A program made the position numbers and the translations under genes. From Membranipora membranacea (Eukaryota > Bryozoa > Gymnolaemata > Cheilostomatida > Membraniporidae): a DNA stretch of 64,000 bases. This document shows positions 1 through 13,234 of this stretch, piece by piece (positions within the stretch are counted from its first letter, which is position 1; every line of letters begins with the position of its first letter). The notes beneath the pieces are model-generated. The model saw only the letters and a program-made list of their open reading frames with translations, was not told the DNA's origin and did not search any database. The stretch spans positions 8,375,001 through 8,439,000 of the forward strand of contig OU612066.1 in the NCBI GenBank assembly GCA_914767715.1. Reading direction: 5' to 3'.

Positions 1-3000
1 TACATCTCCTTACTGAGTGTATGTCCAGTAGGCACTGGAGACCAGCTGCTGTGTTTCATAAACTGAACGGTGTACAGCTGTTCCTGAAAACTATCACACT
101 GATCGCAGACTGGCAGGCATATACTGGAAAGTACGTAATATATGACTGATATTATACATCATGTCTTTAAACACCTCATTACGATTTTTGTGGATACGCC
201 CAATCATTGTACTTGTTGAAAAAAGTCAAATTGTTGATAATGTCAAATGACTCATCATTTTCTCATGGCAGCGAGGTTTCTGCATAACCTTATACAGTTG
301 ATAGATTCAACACTGAAATCTGATCCAAAACTGACTGATTGTTCCAGCTATGGAACTGGGTGTATCGGTTCTACTCCCATTCATTAAAATACCCTTTATA
401 TTTTGAGTTGTCCTATTAATATCAATGGGAGAACAACCTCTGAAAAATTCCTATGAATTTGTTTATTTTTGTTACACAGAGCAGAGTCAGTTAGATGGTT
501 GTTGGACACATTAAATGTTTGCTCTACACATCCTATTACACAATCTGAGCTGTGTACGACTGTGGAGCTGCCTGATGGTATGACGTCACCAGCTGTAAGG
601 TAAAGGGGCGCTATTTGCTCAAAGACTCTCCTACTATCCATTAGGAAGAGATAATGATTGAGTTTATATATTTACATATTGACATCCATTGCAAAATCTT
701 TTACTGCAATATCGAAAGAAATTCAACACTTATATCTGCTTTGTTATAATTTTCATAATGTAGGATTGGATTTATAGTGTTAGATTTCTTTCTTTTTGCT
801 ATGGAATCTTGCTTTGCAGAGAAAACTACGATGTTTTAGGCAAATGTGTTATTAATGATTTACAGCATATTACTTGGAATGGCAGATACAGATATATTAT
901 GTGAACCGGAGGTGCAGAAATCAGCTCTGAATGTGATCATTAATCTAGTGTGTGCTCCATCTGATATGGTAAGTCTCTATCTGCATCGCAGTGGCACATT
1001 ATGCCTAATGTATGATATATATATGTGTTCTGTGTCAGCATGCCAGATCTGGATTAAGATCTAAAGAGTTATTTATTTCCTAATTTTTAATAACTTTTCT
1101 TGAAAAAAGGAATCCCTGAAAGTCCGTGAAATAAGGAAGTTTTTTAGTAAGCCTATTTACTTGTACTGTCATTATTATTAGCATTGGATGCTTGGCATTT
1201 TATTCAAAATCATCAAGTGTCAAGGAATGTGGTTGAGATCTTGGTTGCTGATTATTATGAGCTTATGAGAACGAGAGATTCCCATTACTTCAAAGTATTC
1301 ATACTTAGAACACGTCATGTATCTTATCCTCACAGCCAGCCTCTCAGTGTGCTGCTCAGAGAAGACTTAATATAAGTAAGCACAGTGGATCGGCGGCTCC
1401 ATCTGTACCCTCCACCAGTTCAGGGGGGAGTAACTCCTCATTCCTACAGACTCTGTGGGACGAGTTCAGGCAAAATAACGGTATCATGGTGCTTCTCAAA
1501 CTGGTGCAAATCCAAGTAAGTAAAAGTGGGACCAATCCTAGGTTATGAGGTTCATACATTATTAACTGATAGCTCATTTGTCCTAATTTCTTCAGCACGT
1601 CGATTGCCAGGATGAAGTTATCTGCCAAGACAAAAACATAAAGTCTGATTGTATCACTTTACAATAGTAACCCATGCTATGCCATGCTAGTCCCATAACA
1701 AATTTTGTTGGACCATACATTCATACTGACTCTCGTGATCTGACTGGGCATGTAGATCACTGATAAACTAAGCTATCATTACCACAAAGCTGGTGTCGTA
1801 AGGCTAAGTATGCATCATGCGTGACTTGAATTTGCGCATGTGCAAGAACAATGAGTTTAGTTTGGGTTCTGATTGCAACTTTGGAAAGGGGATATGAGAC
1901 ATCCCCTGCATAAACTGTCAATCAAAATCAGCTAATAATGACAAGAGAGGACAATTATTAATAACAAATCCGCATGCTTTGGGGAGTATGTCACCAGAGC
2001 AGGTAGCCAATCAGATGGCTTCGGAATTCCGAGACTCAATTTTGCAGAGATCAGCTCATGCCCAGAGCTGAGCATGCGCAGAATGCCATACATTTGTGTT
2101 ACTCATCAGATAATTTCTGATTTGAGACATTATTTTTGTTTTGATGTAGTCTCCACTAACAGGTGCTGATGCCATAAGAGCCTTAGCCTGTCAGGCTTTA
2201 GTCGGTCTCTCTAGATCTGATACTATGTGTCAGATTATGAGTAAACTACCTCTGTTTAACAACGGACAACTTCAAGGTATGTATTCCTAGTCGGTCGTGA
2301 AATGCTATTGATGTTATAAGCCTCATCCTGTACCATTGAATCATAAATCAAGAGGCATCTAGTAAAAATTTCTACGAAGGCTAGACCGTATCTTACATAT
2401 AACTTATCTAGGTTTGCAAGAAGCCCTCTGGCCCATTTCACTGAAATCTGTTTAACGGCATGGTATTTCTGCATATGTCAAAATGGTAGTGTTTTTTTTG
2501 TTATCCAGTGTTGATGAAAGAGCCTGTTCTGCAGGACAAGCGAAGTGAACATGTTAAATTCTGTAAATATGCCTCTCAGCTCATAGAACAAGTGTGCGGA
2601 AGACCTCAGAATATCAATACAGATGTGAGTTTTTTGCTGATCAATGTTTATAAACTAAAAAATAAAAATGAGTGATAATTCTTATATTAGTTCACTATCT
2701 CCATATCCAGGCTCCTACTATTATGGCATGTCTGTTTGCGAATGGAAATGATTTCTTAGCACTGAAATGAAATGTGGCATCTTTTTCGTTGTGTTGATAG
2801 CAGTATGTGTTTTGTTTCTGCAGATATCTCTGGATCATATCAGGAAGGCAGACGTTGTGGCACAAACTAAGATTGTATACAAAGAAAAAGAACTGCTCCA
2901 GCTTATGTATGACCACCTTTTACAGGTAACTTACATTATAATCGGAACTTTTTGTTGTTCCTCAGAGTTTAAAATGAGTTCATCAAGGTAGGATCGGGTG

Positions 3001-6000
3001 ATTGATGCTTTGCGCTGGAGAAATTGTATAGTATTGTAACTGCTACTCTCCAACGCTGATAAAGAAAATGGTGATGTTTTTTTCATAAATTGATAATATG
3101 CATAAATATTCAGTATTCATTGAATGGCTAGAACTTGTCACATATGAGAATGAAAGCAGCAATAATCATTAGCTGATTTAGGTTTCAAATTGAAATTCGG
3201 GATAGTAGTATTGATCATAATTGGACACTTCCGCAGATAGCGTATAGCCTGGTCATATATGCTTATTATGCTTATATTACAGAACGGTTTAGATAAAGCA
3301 GCGGAGGTTTTACAGAAGGAGGCGGGTCTACCCGTACGTGCTATTAACTCTGCTGTACAGCCTCACTCTACACAACTATACGATAGCCCAGGTCCCTCTC
3401 ACTGTGTTAGATCATCCGCGGTACGTGTACTAGTAGTGTAATGGGATTGTTGGCTATAGATAGCATACTGCACCTGGGCAGCTCTGAGACATGAGTTGAT
3501 CTCTGCAAATATGGACTTCAGAATTCCGGAATAACCTGCTTCTGATGTCCGTGTTTCAACGTGGATGACCCTAAAATAAATGACTTCTCTTTTAAAAAGC
3601 TGCATATATTGGATATAGTATTTTGCTACACTGCTTTGACATTAAACATAACTTGGTGTATCTTTCATAAAGAACTCAAAGTCTGTTCTTTGCAAACAAA
3701 CTACTCCCTTTACACGTATGTTGATGTTCATATATATATATAGGATATTATAAAACTCCCCCTGACAAATAGCATTTTTATTGCTGTAAATTTGCAGTTT
3801 ATCTTTATTCTTCACCTTTCTTCATTGATAGCATACTGGGAGACTACCGATGACTCCTTCCTCACCAGCACCTTCAAACAGCATCAATAAGAATACCCCA
3901 TCTACTCCAGGAGGTCTCAGGTTTAATATTAAATCATCCGCTCCGTCTACTAGTCAACAGCTCGAGAGCCCCAGACAACGACCTACAGTAAGTAGCTGAT
4001 CTTATTATGTGTTACTTACCTTTTAACATTTTACTCACCCCAAACTAGCCATATGATATAAGCTTATATTTACTCCTCCAGGATTCAGTCAAGTCGGTAT
4101 GCTTCAGGCTGGGTTACGGCCGTCAGCGGTCGAAGAGTGGCACTAATGACTTCAAATAATATTGAATAATGAATCTGTCATGCCACCTCAAACATAACAC
4201 AGAGTGCGTAACAAACAAACGAATCCTTGGTTCTTTGGCGGAAATAATGTCAACCGTTCTTCTTTATTTTAGTCATCTGCGAAGCAATCACGATCTCGGC
4301 ATGACATACGCTCATTCGGCTCCACCCCAGCACACAACAATAAGAAGACTACTCTATCACTGGGACCTGCTGTGGCCGATCCGGCTGAGTCTATGACTCT
4401 GGATAAGATTATAACCTCTTACTTCAGGAAACAGCACGCTCTGTGTAAAAACCCTGTAGTTACTTGTCCGCCATTCTCACTTTATGAGTAGGTGTTACGC
4501 AAGCATGCCTTCAAAATCCACCTGTTTAATAAATGATAAGGCAGATTTGCTTCTATAACAGATTCAATATATCCATAGATGGGTTTGATGAAAAATTGAC
4601 TATCAAGGGGGTCTTTCAATAAGAATGAGGGAGGCTTTTTAAGCCAAATGGTCGCAGTCACTCAGCTCCGAACCCTCGCATTGTTGGTCTTTTAATTATG
4701 CAAATTTAGTCAAGTTCCCTCAAGAAATGGATTTGGGAACGTGAACTGAGACAGTTTTGTTAATCTCAATGAGGATGGAGCAGATAACAATTTTGAAAAT
4801 TATTAATTGATCGACCCACAGAATAGCATTGTTGGTTGAGTTAACTCTCAGCCATTTATAATACATTACTTTTATCTGTTCATGTCAGTGATGTATGAAC
4901 TGGTGTTTTTTTCAGACCTCATGTGTGCCCAGAACCTGCAAGGAAAAATATAGCTTCAGGAAATATGACTATGAGGGTGATGCGTAACATGGTTAGTATT
5001 GATTAGGTATTAGTATTTGGTATTAGTGTGTCTTCCCTCTCCCCCACTCCAAAAAAAATGTTAAGAAAGGCTAGCTTGATATGTGATTTTAGATTTACAC
5101 AACCACCGAGCAACCTGAAACGTTAAGTAGTTTTTTAAAAGTAAAAAATTAAGTGAGTTGAATATATTATGATGGTCAAAGAGATCAGTCCTCAATGCAT
5201 GGTATGAGCTGCAGTCTAAATTGTCTGATTAACCAGCAAGTAACTTCTTTTGTTCTGCTGAATGATAATCATATTCTCCATTTAATTTTGTTCCAGGCCC
5301 ATTTAGACAGCGGTGGATATGAAGGCTCAGCTATGAATAGAAAATTTAAATACAGCAGATTTAAACCAATAAAAACATACAAAGATTCAGATGGAGGCAG
5401 CGCTTACTCATGTGTCTCATTCTCAGTAAGTCCACAACAGACGTCTGTGTCTTATCAGTCATTATTATGTGTTGTTTCTTTGTGAATGTCTTAAAGCTGG
5501 TCAGACAAGGTTTTTTTTTATTAATTTTCCTTTTTTTTGTGTTGGTGAAAAGAGAATCTACCAGTATGCTGGATTTGACTTTCGTTGGATCTTGTTCTTT
5601 GTTGTGCCAAAACCAGTTTTATTCTGATCTTTTTTTGGGGTTACTGTCTTGCAAAGATAGACAATTTTCTATTTCTCTTGCAGGCGTGTGAGCAGTGGTT
5701 GATGTTAGGCTCATATACAGGAGATCTAAAACTATATAATATACAGACAGGGGAAGAAGCAGAAACATATAACTGTCACAGCTCACCGCTCACACACGCT
5801 CAACCTTCCAGGGTATGTACTGTAGACTGTTATCTGCTGCTGCTACTGCTGCAAACCTGACGGTGTAGTTGATCAATGTTGCAATTTCACTTGAATGTCA
5901 AAACAGTTTTGTTGAGGGATCAACAGCGGCGCTATGCAATCAATCAACAAAAATGGCCCTGAGCATAACAGCTTGGTCACTCTCACTAGTGGCAATAGTG

Positions 6001-9000
6001 TTTATGGTGGTGGAAAATCATAGCTTATTTAGGAAATGGAAAATACATACATTAGGAAATTTGAACAAAGATTTGAAATGTTATTGATAATGCACTAATG
6101 TAAACTATATATCAGAATAAGGCTACTGAGGTTTGCTAAACATATTCTGGTTTATATTCGCAGGATGGAATGTTGTTACTCACATCCTCCTCCTGGGGTC
6201 GTCCTCTCTCAGCCCTCTGGACTATGGATAACTTCTTCGATCAGAAGATAGCCTTCGCAGAGGAACAATATGTAGAGTTTAGTAAATCAGTACAAGATAG
6301 GATAGTAGGAACCTGTGATACTACAGCTAAGGTAAGTGACATCACTCAAATGCTACATACAGTTGATTTTTACCAAAAACATCTAAATATTTATATGTGT
6401 ATGAATAATACAGATGATATACCCCACTCTGGATATGAAGAAGGCACTACTTAAGCTGTGAACAATTGACAGGGTCAGCAATTCTTATAAATGTAATGTG
6501 AGGCTGTTTATGTTAGTTTCTTTCTCACTGTGTATAATTTCTTAGGAAATAATAGAACCAACTCATTCTTGTAGGTATATGATGTTGCCACTGGTACAAA
6601 AATATTAACATTATATGATGAAACCAAAGCTAATAACTACATAAGAAACCAAGCTACATTTAACTGCTATGATGATTTGGTGCTCAATGATGGTGTGCTA
6701 TGGGACGTTCTCTCAGGCAAGGTACGTATCATTACACCACATGGTACAAGATAAGTTGACAGACAAATTTGCCAATTAATTCCTCATTCGAATAAATTAT
6801 TATACCATTCCCTCGGATTCTTATGCTTTCTTGCTTTTGTTGTGGAGACATGCACCTAGGAAATAAAATGTAAAAAAATGCCAGTGAATGTTTCACTTTC
6901 AATATCCTTGTGGTGTTATTATTTGCAGGTGATACACAAGTTTGACAAGTTTAACCCTCATGTCTCAGGATTATTCCATCCGCTCGGCCTTGAGGTGATT
7001 ATCAACTCGGAGATCTGGGATCTGAGAACATTTAAATTATTGCACACAGTGCCGGCCCTGAATCAGTGCCAGATCAGGTTCAGTCATGATGCTAGTGTCT
7101 TATATGGAGGTGAGAATCTATACTATCAGCATAATACTTCTCGTTATATTGACATGTAACACAGCATGGATTGACATACTATATAATTCTATAAGACAAA
7201 TATCAAGCTTTCAGTCATTAATACTAAGAATGCTTTGCCTGATCTAACCTCTTTTCTAACCTCTAAGTCTTTCTTTTTGTTTAAATTTATAACCGACAGA
7301 GCCTAAAGAGCTCCTGATAAAACACTTATTTGGCATGCAGATACGGATGACTGTTAAGTTTTAAGGCCAGGAGAGCAAAGCTGCGTCAACAATATTCCTC
7401 CTACATTTGTGATAATGTTATAAAAATAACTTATTCTTGATATTTGAAAGCTGTGATACCACATGATGATGAAGAAGATGAGAATGGGCCAATGAGGAAT
7501 CTGTACAGCTCTTCGTTCAGAACGTTTGATGCAAGGAATTACTCGTGTCTAGCCACTATAGACGTCAAACGCTCAATCAATGATCTCTGTACAGGTGAAA
7601 AGGCTATCCATATTTTTATCATATCACAATCATAACTCTGTCAATATAAACAGACAATGGTGGTAAATCCAAGACACATAAATATATTCCAAGTAAAGAG
7701 GCGGTTTTCCATAGATAGCAGTTGAGAAATTTATGGTAAGATTGTACGTGGATTAGTATCAATTTTTTCATCTTCATATATTTGTAGACAAGTCTGACAT
7801 GTTTTTGGCTGTGATAGAAAGTCATAAAGACAATGAAAATCTGCAGGAAGACTGCCAGTGTAGGCTGTATGAAGTAGGCGCTGTCAAAACCACTGAAGAG
7901 CTGGTAAGATTGCACTCATACTTTACTTCAATATTTATAGTTATTAGAAAATTTTTGCTATAGACATCAGTATCTCAACTTCATCATGAATATTTTGATA
8001 ATATTATTGACTCGGATAAGCAATCAGGGAGTTTGTCACTAAATCACTGGTCCAATCCTTATTGAGTTGGGAGTTGCTGCCTCATGACGATAAGTGGGAC
8101 AACGCTAACATATGATAAACATGATGATATCTATTTTCTCAATGCAGGCCCAGGATGATGAGGAGGACCAGGAGGAGAACGACTCCGATGATGAGGAGGA
8201 TGAAGTAGAGGATGATATGGGAGCCTCAGACGCTGAGATACTGGATATAGTAGATGATGTAGATGCTCAAGATGAGCAGACTGATGGTGAGTTTGAAGTA
8301 CACCGCGGTCACTTCGGACGATTCTGAAAACTATGATAAAATAACACTCTCCACACTTAGCATTTGTTCAGTTTATGTGATGAAGTGCAAAGTTCTTTCG
8401 GCACCTATTTCTATGCTCATCTCTGTCCCACTCATGTATGTACCCTCTTTTTCCTGACACCGCATGGCCTGCTATTTCCTAGCAAGAATGCATCACAGTA
8501 CCATTTTGCCTCTATCTTGTCATTTTCTCTGAACCAAACCATTTCCTTCTTTCAAATTACCCATCATTTACAAACGTTAATTCATAATCATTACTGTCTA
8601 CCCTCTCATCCCTTCTTGCATACCTAATTCATCGTGTCATCAGGCGAGAACATGGAAGCTGAGCTTGCTGAGCTCTTAGCTGATCAGGGCGAGGAGGCAT
8701 CAGATGATGTTGAGTTTCGGCCAGCTCAGACATCTGTGTCAGCTGAAGAAGCGTCAATCATTCCACCGGCTCAACAAGTAGAAGAGGAAGTGACATCATC
8801 AGAACTATTCACTGCTGCCACGCTTAGCGAGTTTGCTGAGCAGGTGATGGCCGTTGATATCGAGATGACTGTTGATATCGAGATGGCCGAGGACGGTGAG
8901 GGAGAGGATGTTAGTTTTGTCGTGTCTGACGGAGGAGATGAGTTCGATACGTCTGATGTGAATGAAGATGAGGACGACTCTGATGAGGGTGTGAATGAGG

Positions 9001-9825
9001 GAGGAGAATCAGATGTGAACTTTGCTACTATGGATATTGAGGAAGAATCTGGGGAGAGCGACAACTCTGACGCCGAGGAACAACCTGATGATGATACAGC
9101 TGCTGCAAGGTGTGGGAAAATCCCGAGACTCTTTTCTTTTTTAAGAGATAACAGAGTTATGATGCTTGGTGATTAAAACTTCAAATCTGCGGGATTTTTT
9201 ACTGTTACAAAGTTACTCTTTAGCCTCATAAGTTACCCATTTCTTCCTGTTTGTTTGCAGGTCTCAATGACTTCAGCTCACCAAAATCTGTCGTCTGTAA
9301 GTCTCATTCATCTGCTGCCTATTCATTCCATCCCTCTCCATCTTCTATCCTAGCACTTCAAATTGTCCATCCTTCTACTGTCTTATTTCTTCCTGTTAAA
9401 TTAGTAAACTAATAGTGTGGGAATCAGCACAAAATGTGAAAACCTGGCAGCTTATCCCTTATATTATATTATATGGTTCAGTCTTTTTAAGCTGAAAAGA
9501 AATGAAAATAAAATATCTCTGGACCTCAAGCTAGAATGACAAATTTTTGTTTACTAGCTCCCTTTTTTATTAACATCTTTGTACCTAGTCGCCTTATATC
9601 AACCAAAATTTTTATACAGCTTATTAGTTTGTATACAGTACACACAAACCAAGATCAAGTGATTTTGAGATGATTGTCCTTATAAATATCTATTTGCCTT
9701 TAGGAGAGGATGACTCTTCATCAGACGATGACTCCGATGATGATAGCAGTACTGCTTCTAATAACTTCTTCATGAATGCTTCAGATCTCTCAGACCTTGA
9801 GGATGATGACGATGATGATATCTAA
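1..9825 (+). CDS. DCAF1: DCAF1 (VprBP), CUL4-DDB1 substrate receptor; 5' end outside window
   Basis: DCAF1 recruits substrates to the CUL4-DDB1-ROC1 ubiquitin ligase, mainly in the nucleus. Exons read from GT-AG sites with matching phases: 1-130, 480-599, 866-968, 1336-1515, 2150-2276, 2509-2624, 2824-2925, 3283-3420, 3832-3987, 4273-4487, 4916-4991, 5297-5425, 5684-5812, 6164-6331, 6575-6721, 6929-7109, 7451-7594, 7788-7903, 8148-8286, 8645 to about 9111, and 9704-9825 (stop TAA). The order matches the family: armadillo-like helices ([31 protein letters not shown]), a LisH segment ([17 protein letters not shown]), WD40 blades ([33 protein letters not shown]) and an Asp/Glu-rich tail. Of the two WDxR DDB1-contact motifs known in vertebrates, EIWDLRTF is intact and the first reads WDVL. 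The junction between 9111 and 9704 is unsettled: a small exon near 9261-9299 has compatible phases but would make a TGA codon where it joins the last exon. Identity is very secure; the last splice is not. Confidence 0.95.
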
Positions 9826-10553
9826 ACTTATTCGCATAATTCTTATAATCAGGGTCTGCATCGGCGCCAGAAGCAAAATTGTTTAAGGCTCTCAAGATCC
9901 TGCTTTTTTTTCTCTCTGTATTCAGACTTTTACTGCGAGTGCAAGCACTTTTGATAGCCTGATAGCTGGATTCAAGATATTTATATAATTGCTCCTTTGT
10001 CTTGCACGATCATATTATAATGTGTCTCCATTAAAATTCACTGGACAATTCCATTTTCGTCACAATATTTTTCTGCTGTATACACTTCCATAGTCTTTAA
10101 ATTTATGGTCTCAGTCAGTATTTTTTTCGAGAATTAAACTCTATTTATGTGTAAGTAATACAAAGGACAAATCTGCTTTACAAACCGTAGCTTTCATTAA
10201 CTTGTTCAGAGCTCAACCACTTACCAAGAAAGGGCGAAATGATGGCCTTATATCCAATCTTGTATGTCGGTCAAGCCAAGTACCCTTTGGTTCAGATGAG
10301 ATATTGACCTGGATTAGTTGGGATTATAGCTTGGATATGGCGATATGCATCAATTACCCATAGGGTGTAAATTTCTATTGGAATTAAGTTCTGCTAATTT
10401 CTAAAAAAGACAAATTCCACTTACCATTAAAATTTATAAACTTTCTCATTGGTGGTATAAGTGTTAGTGGGAATTATATATACTTAATTATTGCCGATCA
10501 AAGTCAATGACAAATAAAGACCATGCACAAATAAATAAATAAAAACAAAGTAT
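9826..10553. other. DCAF1 3' flank, no gene seen
   Basis: AT-rich sequence after the DCAF1 stop. An ATTAAA near 10030 could be a weak polyadenylation signal. An A-rich AATAAATAAATAAAAA tract near 10529 directly borders the minus-strand LINE fragment and is probably not a host signal. No open frame with family resemblance was found. Confidence 0.4.
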
Positions 10554-11150
10554 TCAGGTGTATTTATGGAAAATATCATTGTCTATAAATGCTGTCCTAT
10601 TTATAGAACGGTGATTTCGGGCTTCCAAAAATATTTTACACGGATGATTCTCATATTCTTTAACCTTTGCAATATATCGAAAACAAAGAAGATCAAGATG
10701 TATTTTTAGCTCTTCGAGCTTTAGTAAAGAAAGTCTCTCTTCATAGTTCTTCTCATATGGAATCATAATTCTGGTGCAGAGCTTTTGAAATCTCTCTATT
10801 TTATCCTTATCATTTTGGGTGGTGTGTGGGAACCAGCACGGGGCTGCATATGATAAAACCGATAAGATTCTAGCTTTGTAAAATAATATCAGTGAATGAG
10901 ATCTCACACCAGCTTTTCTTAGCTTTATAAGACCATGCAGAGAATGTTTTGTTTTGTCAATGATATGGTCTACATGGGAGTGAAACTTCAGGTGCTCATC
11001 AAATATCACACCAAGGAGCCTCACATTTGGGGTGTAGAGTATTTCAGCGTGATTGATGTTATAGGTGTCAATGGTGAGTGTTTTTTGCAAAGTGAAGTTT
11101 ATGGAGAGAGTTTGGAAATCACAATTCACCATTATTTAAACCCATGTAGC
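10554..11150 (-). mobile_element. LINE reverse transcriptase 3' fragment
   Basis: A minus-strand frame of about 190 residues matches the region downstream of the RT active site in APE-type non-LTR retrotransposons. Landmarks are VRLLGVIFDEHLKFHSHVDH, the helix LIKLRKAGVRSHS, LSYAAPCWFPHT and IERFQKLCTRIM. It aligns block by block with the 3' part of the larger LINE at 34150-34668, so both belong to one family or close families. The endonuclease and RT catalytic core are missing. The frame stops where the hAT-like element begins at 11151-11159. Beyond that element (about 12022-12065) the same minus-strand frame reads on for some 15 residues, which suggests the hAT landed inside an older LINE. 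Confidence 0.8.
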
Positions 11151-11158
11151 TTTTAGAC

Positions 11159-12013
11159 CAGCTGTGGGCAACCTGCGGCCTTTTTGCCAGTGCAGCCTAT
11201 CTTTTGCGGCCTAATTGTGGCCTTATGTCTGTGAAAATCACACATTCAAGTTTTAACTGTCATCTGGATGTCCAAGCATGCATTACCCTGTACATGCACA
11301 ATTCATTGTTGGGATATCAAAATATTGGCATTCTGTATCAACCATGCGCTAAGTTACTTACATGTTGAAAAAAAAGGAAATTCCCAAGCCATTCTACATA
11401 AAAAAAGCATCATGAATGTACTGGTGCCAACTACTTTTTCACGCGCTTCCATTTGACTAAATACCCGAAACAGTAAAGAAATTGTCGTAATATTTTGAGA
11501 GAAAAGCAATTTTATCAATTCTTTCACCTTTGAATAATTAACTACAAACGGTTTTTTGGAAAGCTGTCATTTTGAGCAAGAATGGAAAAGTTGTTCTATC
11601 AAAAATTTGACATAGTTACAAGTGCGCCAGCATTTGGCTGAAATGTTCCAGATTGAATCCCATTGACAAGTATGCAAATATTTACTGCACTTCTTGAGCG
11701 CTCATCCTGCCCTTTGCCCTACTGTTCGAAACACTGGGAAACAGCCATGTACACAACCGCTTCCCAGACACAAAAATTCAGTAGAGTAGATAAACAAGAT
11801 AAAGCTAAACTGATGCAGTTGAAAAATCTGATGTTTATTGCAACATAACAAAAACATTTTTATCGACACATAACTCTGCTTTAGTTTGTATAAAATGCAC
11901 AGTGCCAAATTATACTTCGCGTTACAAGTTTGTGCCGGAAAAATATGTTGTGGCCTTTTGTGTTGATTCTGCATAAAATGCGGCCTTCTTCAAAAAAAGG
12001 TTGCCCACCCATG
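11159..12013. mobile_element. Non-autonomous hAT-like DNA transposon
   Basis: An 855-bp element whose ends are inverted repeats: GTGGGCAACCTGCGGCCTTT at the left and, reversed, AAAGGTTGCCCACCC at the right. The outermost bases are CAGCTG and CCCATG. It is flanked by an 8-bp near-perfect target duplication, TTTTAGAC (11151-11158) and TTCTAGAC (12014-12021). An 8-bp duplication and a CAG-type end with a GGGCAACCT motif are typical of hAT elements. No transposase frame survives inside. A related fragment lies at 37600-37733. Confidence 0.85.
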
Positions 12014-12147
12014 TTCTAGACAATCTGTGAATACTTTTATCCTGTAGGGCATACATGTATTATGTATTTCGTATTCAAACAATCACAAATTAAAACAATC
12101 ATCGTGTTTTCATCAATATAAATCAATATGCTCCGCAAGTGTATGTA

Positions 12148-12238
12148 TAAGGGGACTTAGTATTGTTTGTTTTTCATTTTAGCGCACTGATGCTGAAATA
12201 TATAAAACAACTTGGAAAAACGATACTAAGTCCCCTTA
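12148..12238. mobile_element. 91-bp MITE with TA duplication
   Basis: Terminal inverted repeats of about 22 bp (TAAGGGGACTTAGTATTGTT at the left; the right arm has one C for T change) surround a 45-base centre. TA dinucleotides lie at both outer edges (12146-12147 and 12239-12240). Size, inverted repeats and TA duplication fit a Tc1/mariner-type MITE. Confidence 0.7.
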
Positions 12239-12574
12239 TAGCAATGATAATCTTTGCTTATAGTATGGCTATACACACAATAAATTTCTTTACATAGTTA
12301 TGGTGCAAATAATGATATTGTATGAATAAAGAGTTTGGAAAATACTGATATGGCGAGCCTTTCCAACAACACTCTGCATAAGATCCAAATCCCAATCAGC
12401 ATTGAAACAGTACAATTACACTAGGGAATCAATATACTAGTTTGGATCAAGTTCAATCCATTTTGCAAGTGTTGTAACTGCCTCCGCCCCTCTACTGACA
12501 CGCTGAAGGCGTTTTTGCCTTAGTAGTGGAGGCAACTCCATCGCTGGCTATCAAACTTGATCTTGTATATCCTC

Positions 12575-12618
12575 ATTGGTCCTTTGGACACACCCAGAAA
12601 TGCGTTGAGGTATATAAG
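12575..12618 (+). promoter_or_regulatory. Candidate TATA/CCAAT promoter of the METTL27-like gene
   Basis: TATATAAG at 12611-12618 is preceded by an inverted CCAAT box (ATTGG, 12575-12579). A strong donor (GAAGAAG/GTAAGTTG at 12863/12864) and an acceptor before 13225 would give a leader exon from about 12640 to 12863 spliced to the first coding exon. The GGTATATAAG core is shared with the candidate promoter at 36714. This is inferred from motifs only. Confidence 0.5.
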
Positions 12619-13234
12619 TACCTCTGACACTGACCAGGTTTCAGAGGCTTGGGTGTGAAAAAAGCTTGCATGCATCATTAACTTGATTGATTATTATTAT
12701 TAGGTGCCACATGGATAGTGGTGCAGCTATCATAGCCTAGATAATTGAACTACATAACATTTCTGTGTTGGGCAAGTTGCAAGCAAACAGTGACCGCCAG
12801 TACAACAGAAATTTCAGGTAGACGAACTGGATAAAGAGAAAACAGTGCATCAAACTGAAGAAGGTAAGTTGATCAGCACATACCATCATTAACCATCTGG
12901 CATTGTATGGATAAACATCACACAAGCGATTCTAGATGCACAGTAGAGATGTTTTGGTCACAATAAGGTGAATTCCGTGCTGCTTCACCTTTTCCCTGCC
13001 TGTGATGCTTATCAAAGTCCCGCTTATGTAAGCACATCACGCGTGCTTCGGAACATTTTTTATAACTGATCTTGCAACATCGTGTTCTGGCAACCGATGC
13101 GTTGTTTAGTCGACTTGTAATGCATTTTATTAAGGCATCCTGTCACCTGTATATAGGTTTTGTATCAAAAGTTCATTTATAAACTGATCTCAATTTTATC
13201 TGTTTTTATCTGTGCTAAAACCAGACAATTTGAA

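Noticed and set aside
396-641. 81-residue minus-strand frame
   Set aside because: It lies opposite a DCAF1 exon (480-599) with proper splice sites and has no family resemblance.
8771-9064. 97-residue minus-strand Ser/Thr-rich frame
   Set aside because: It is the antisense of the Asp/Glu-rich DCAF1 exon; the composition is explained by that.
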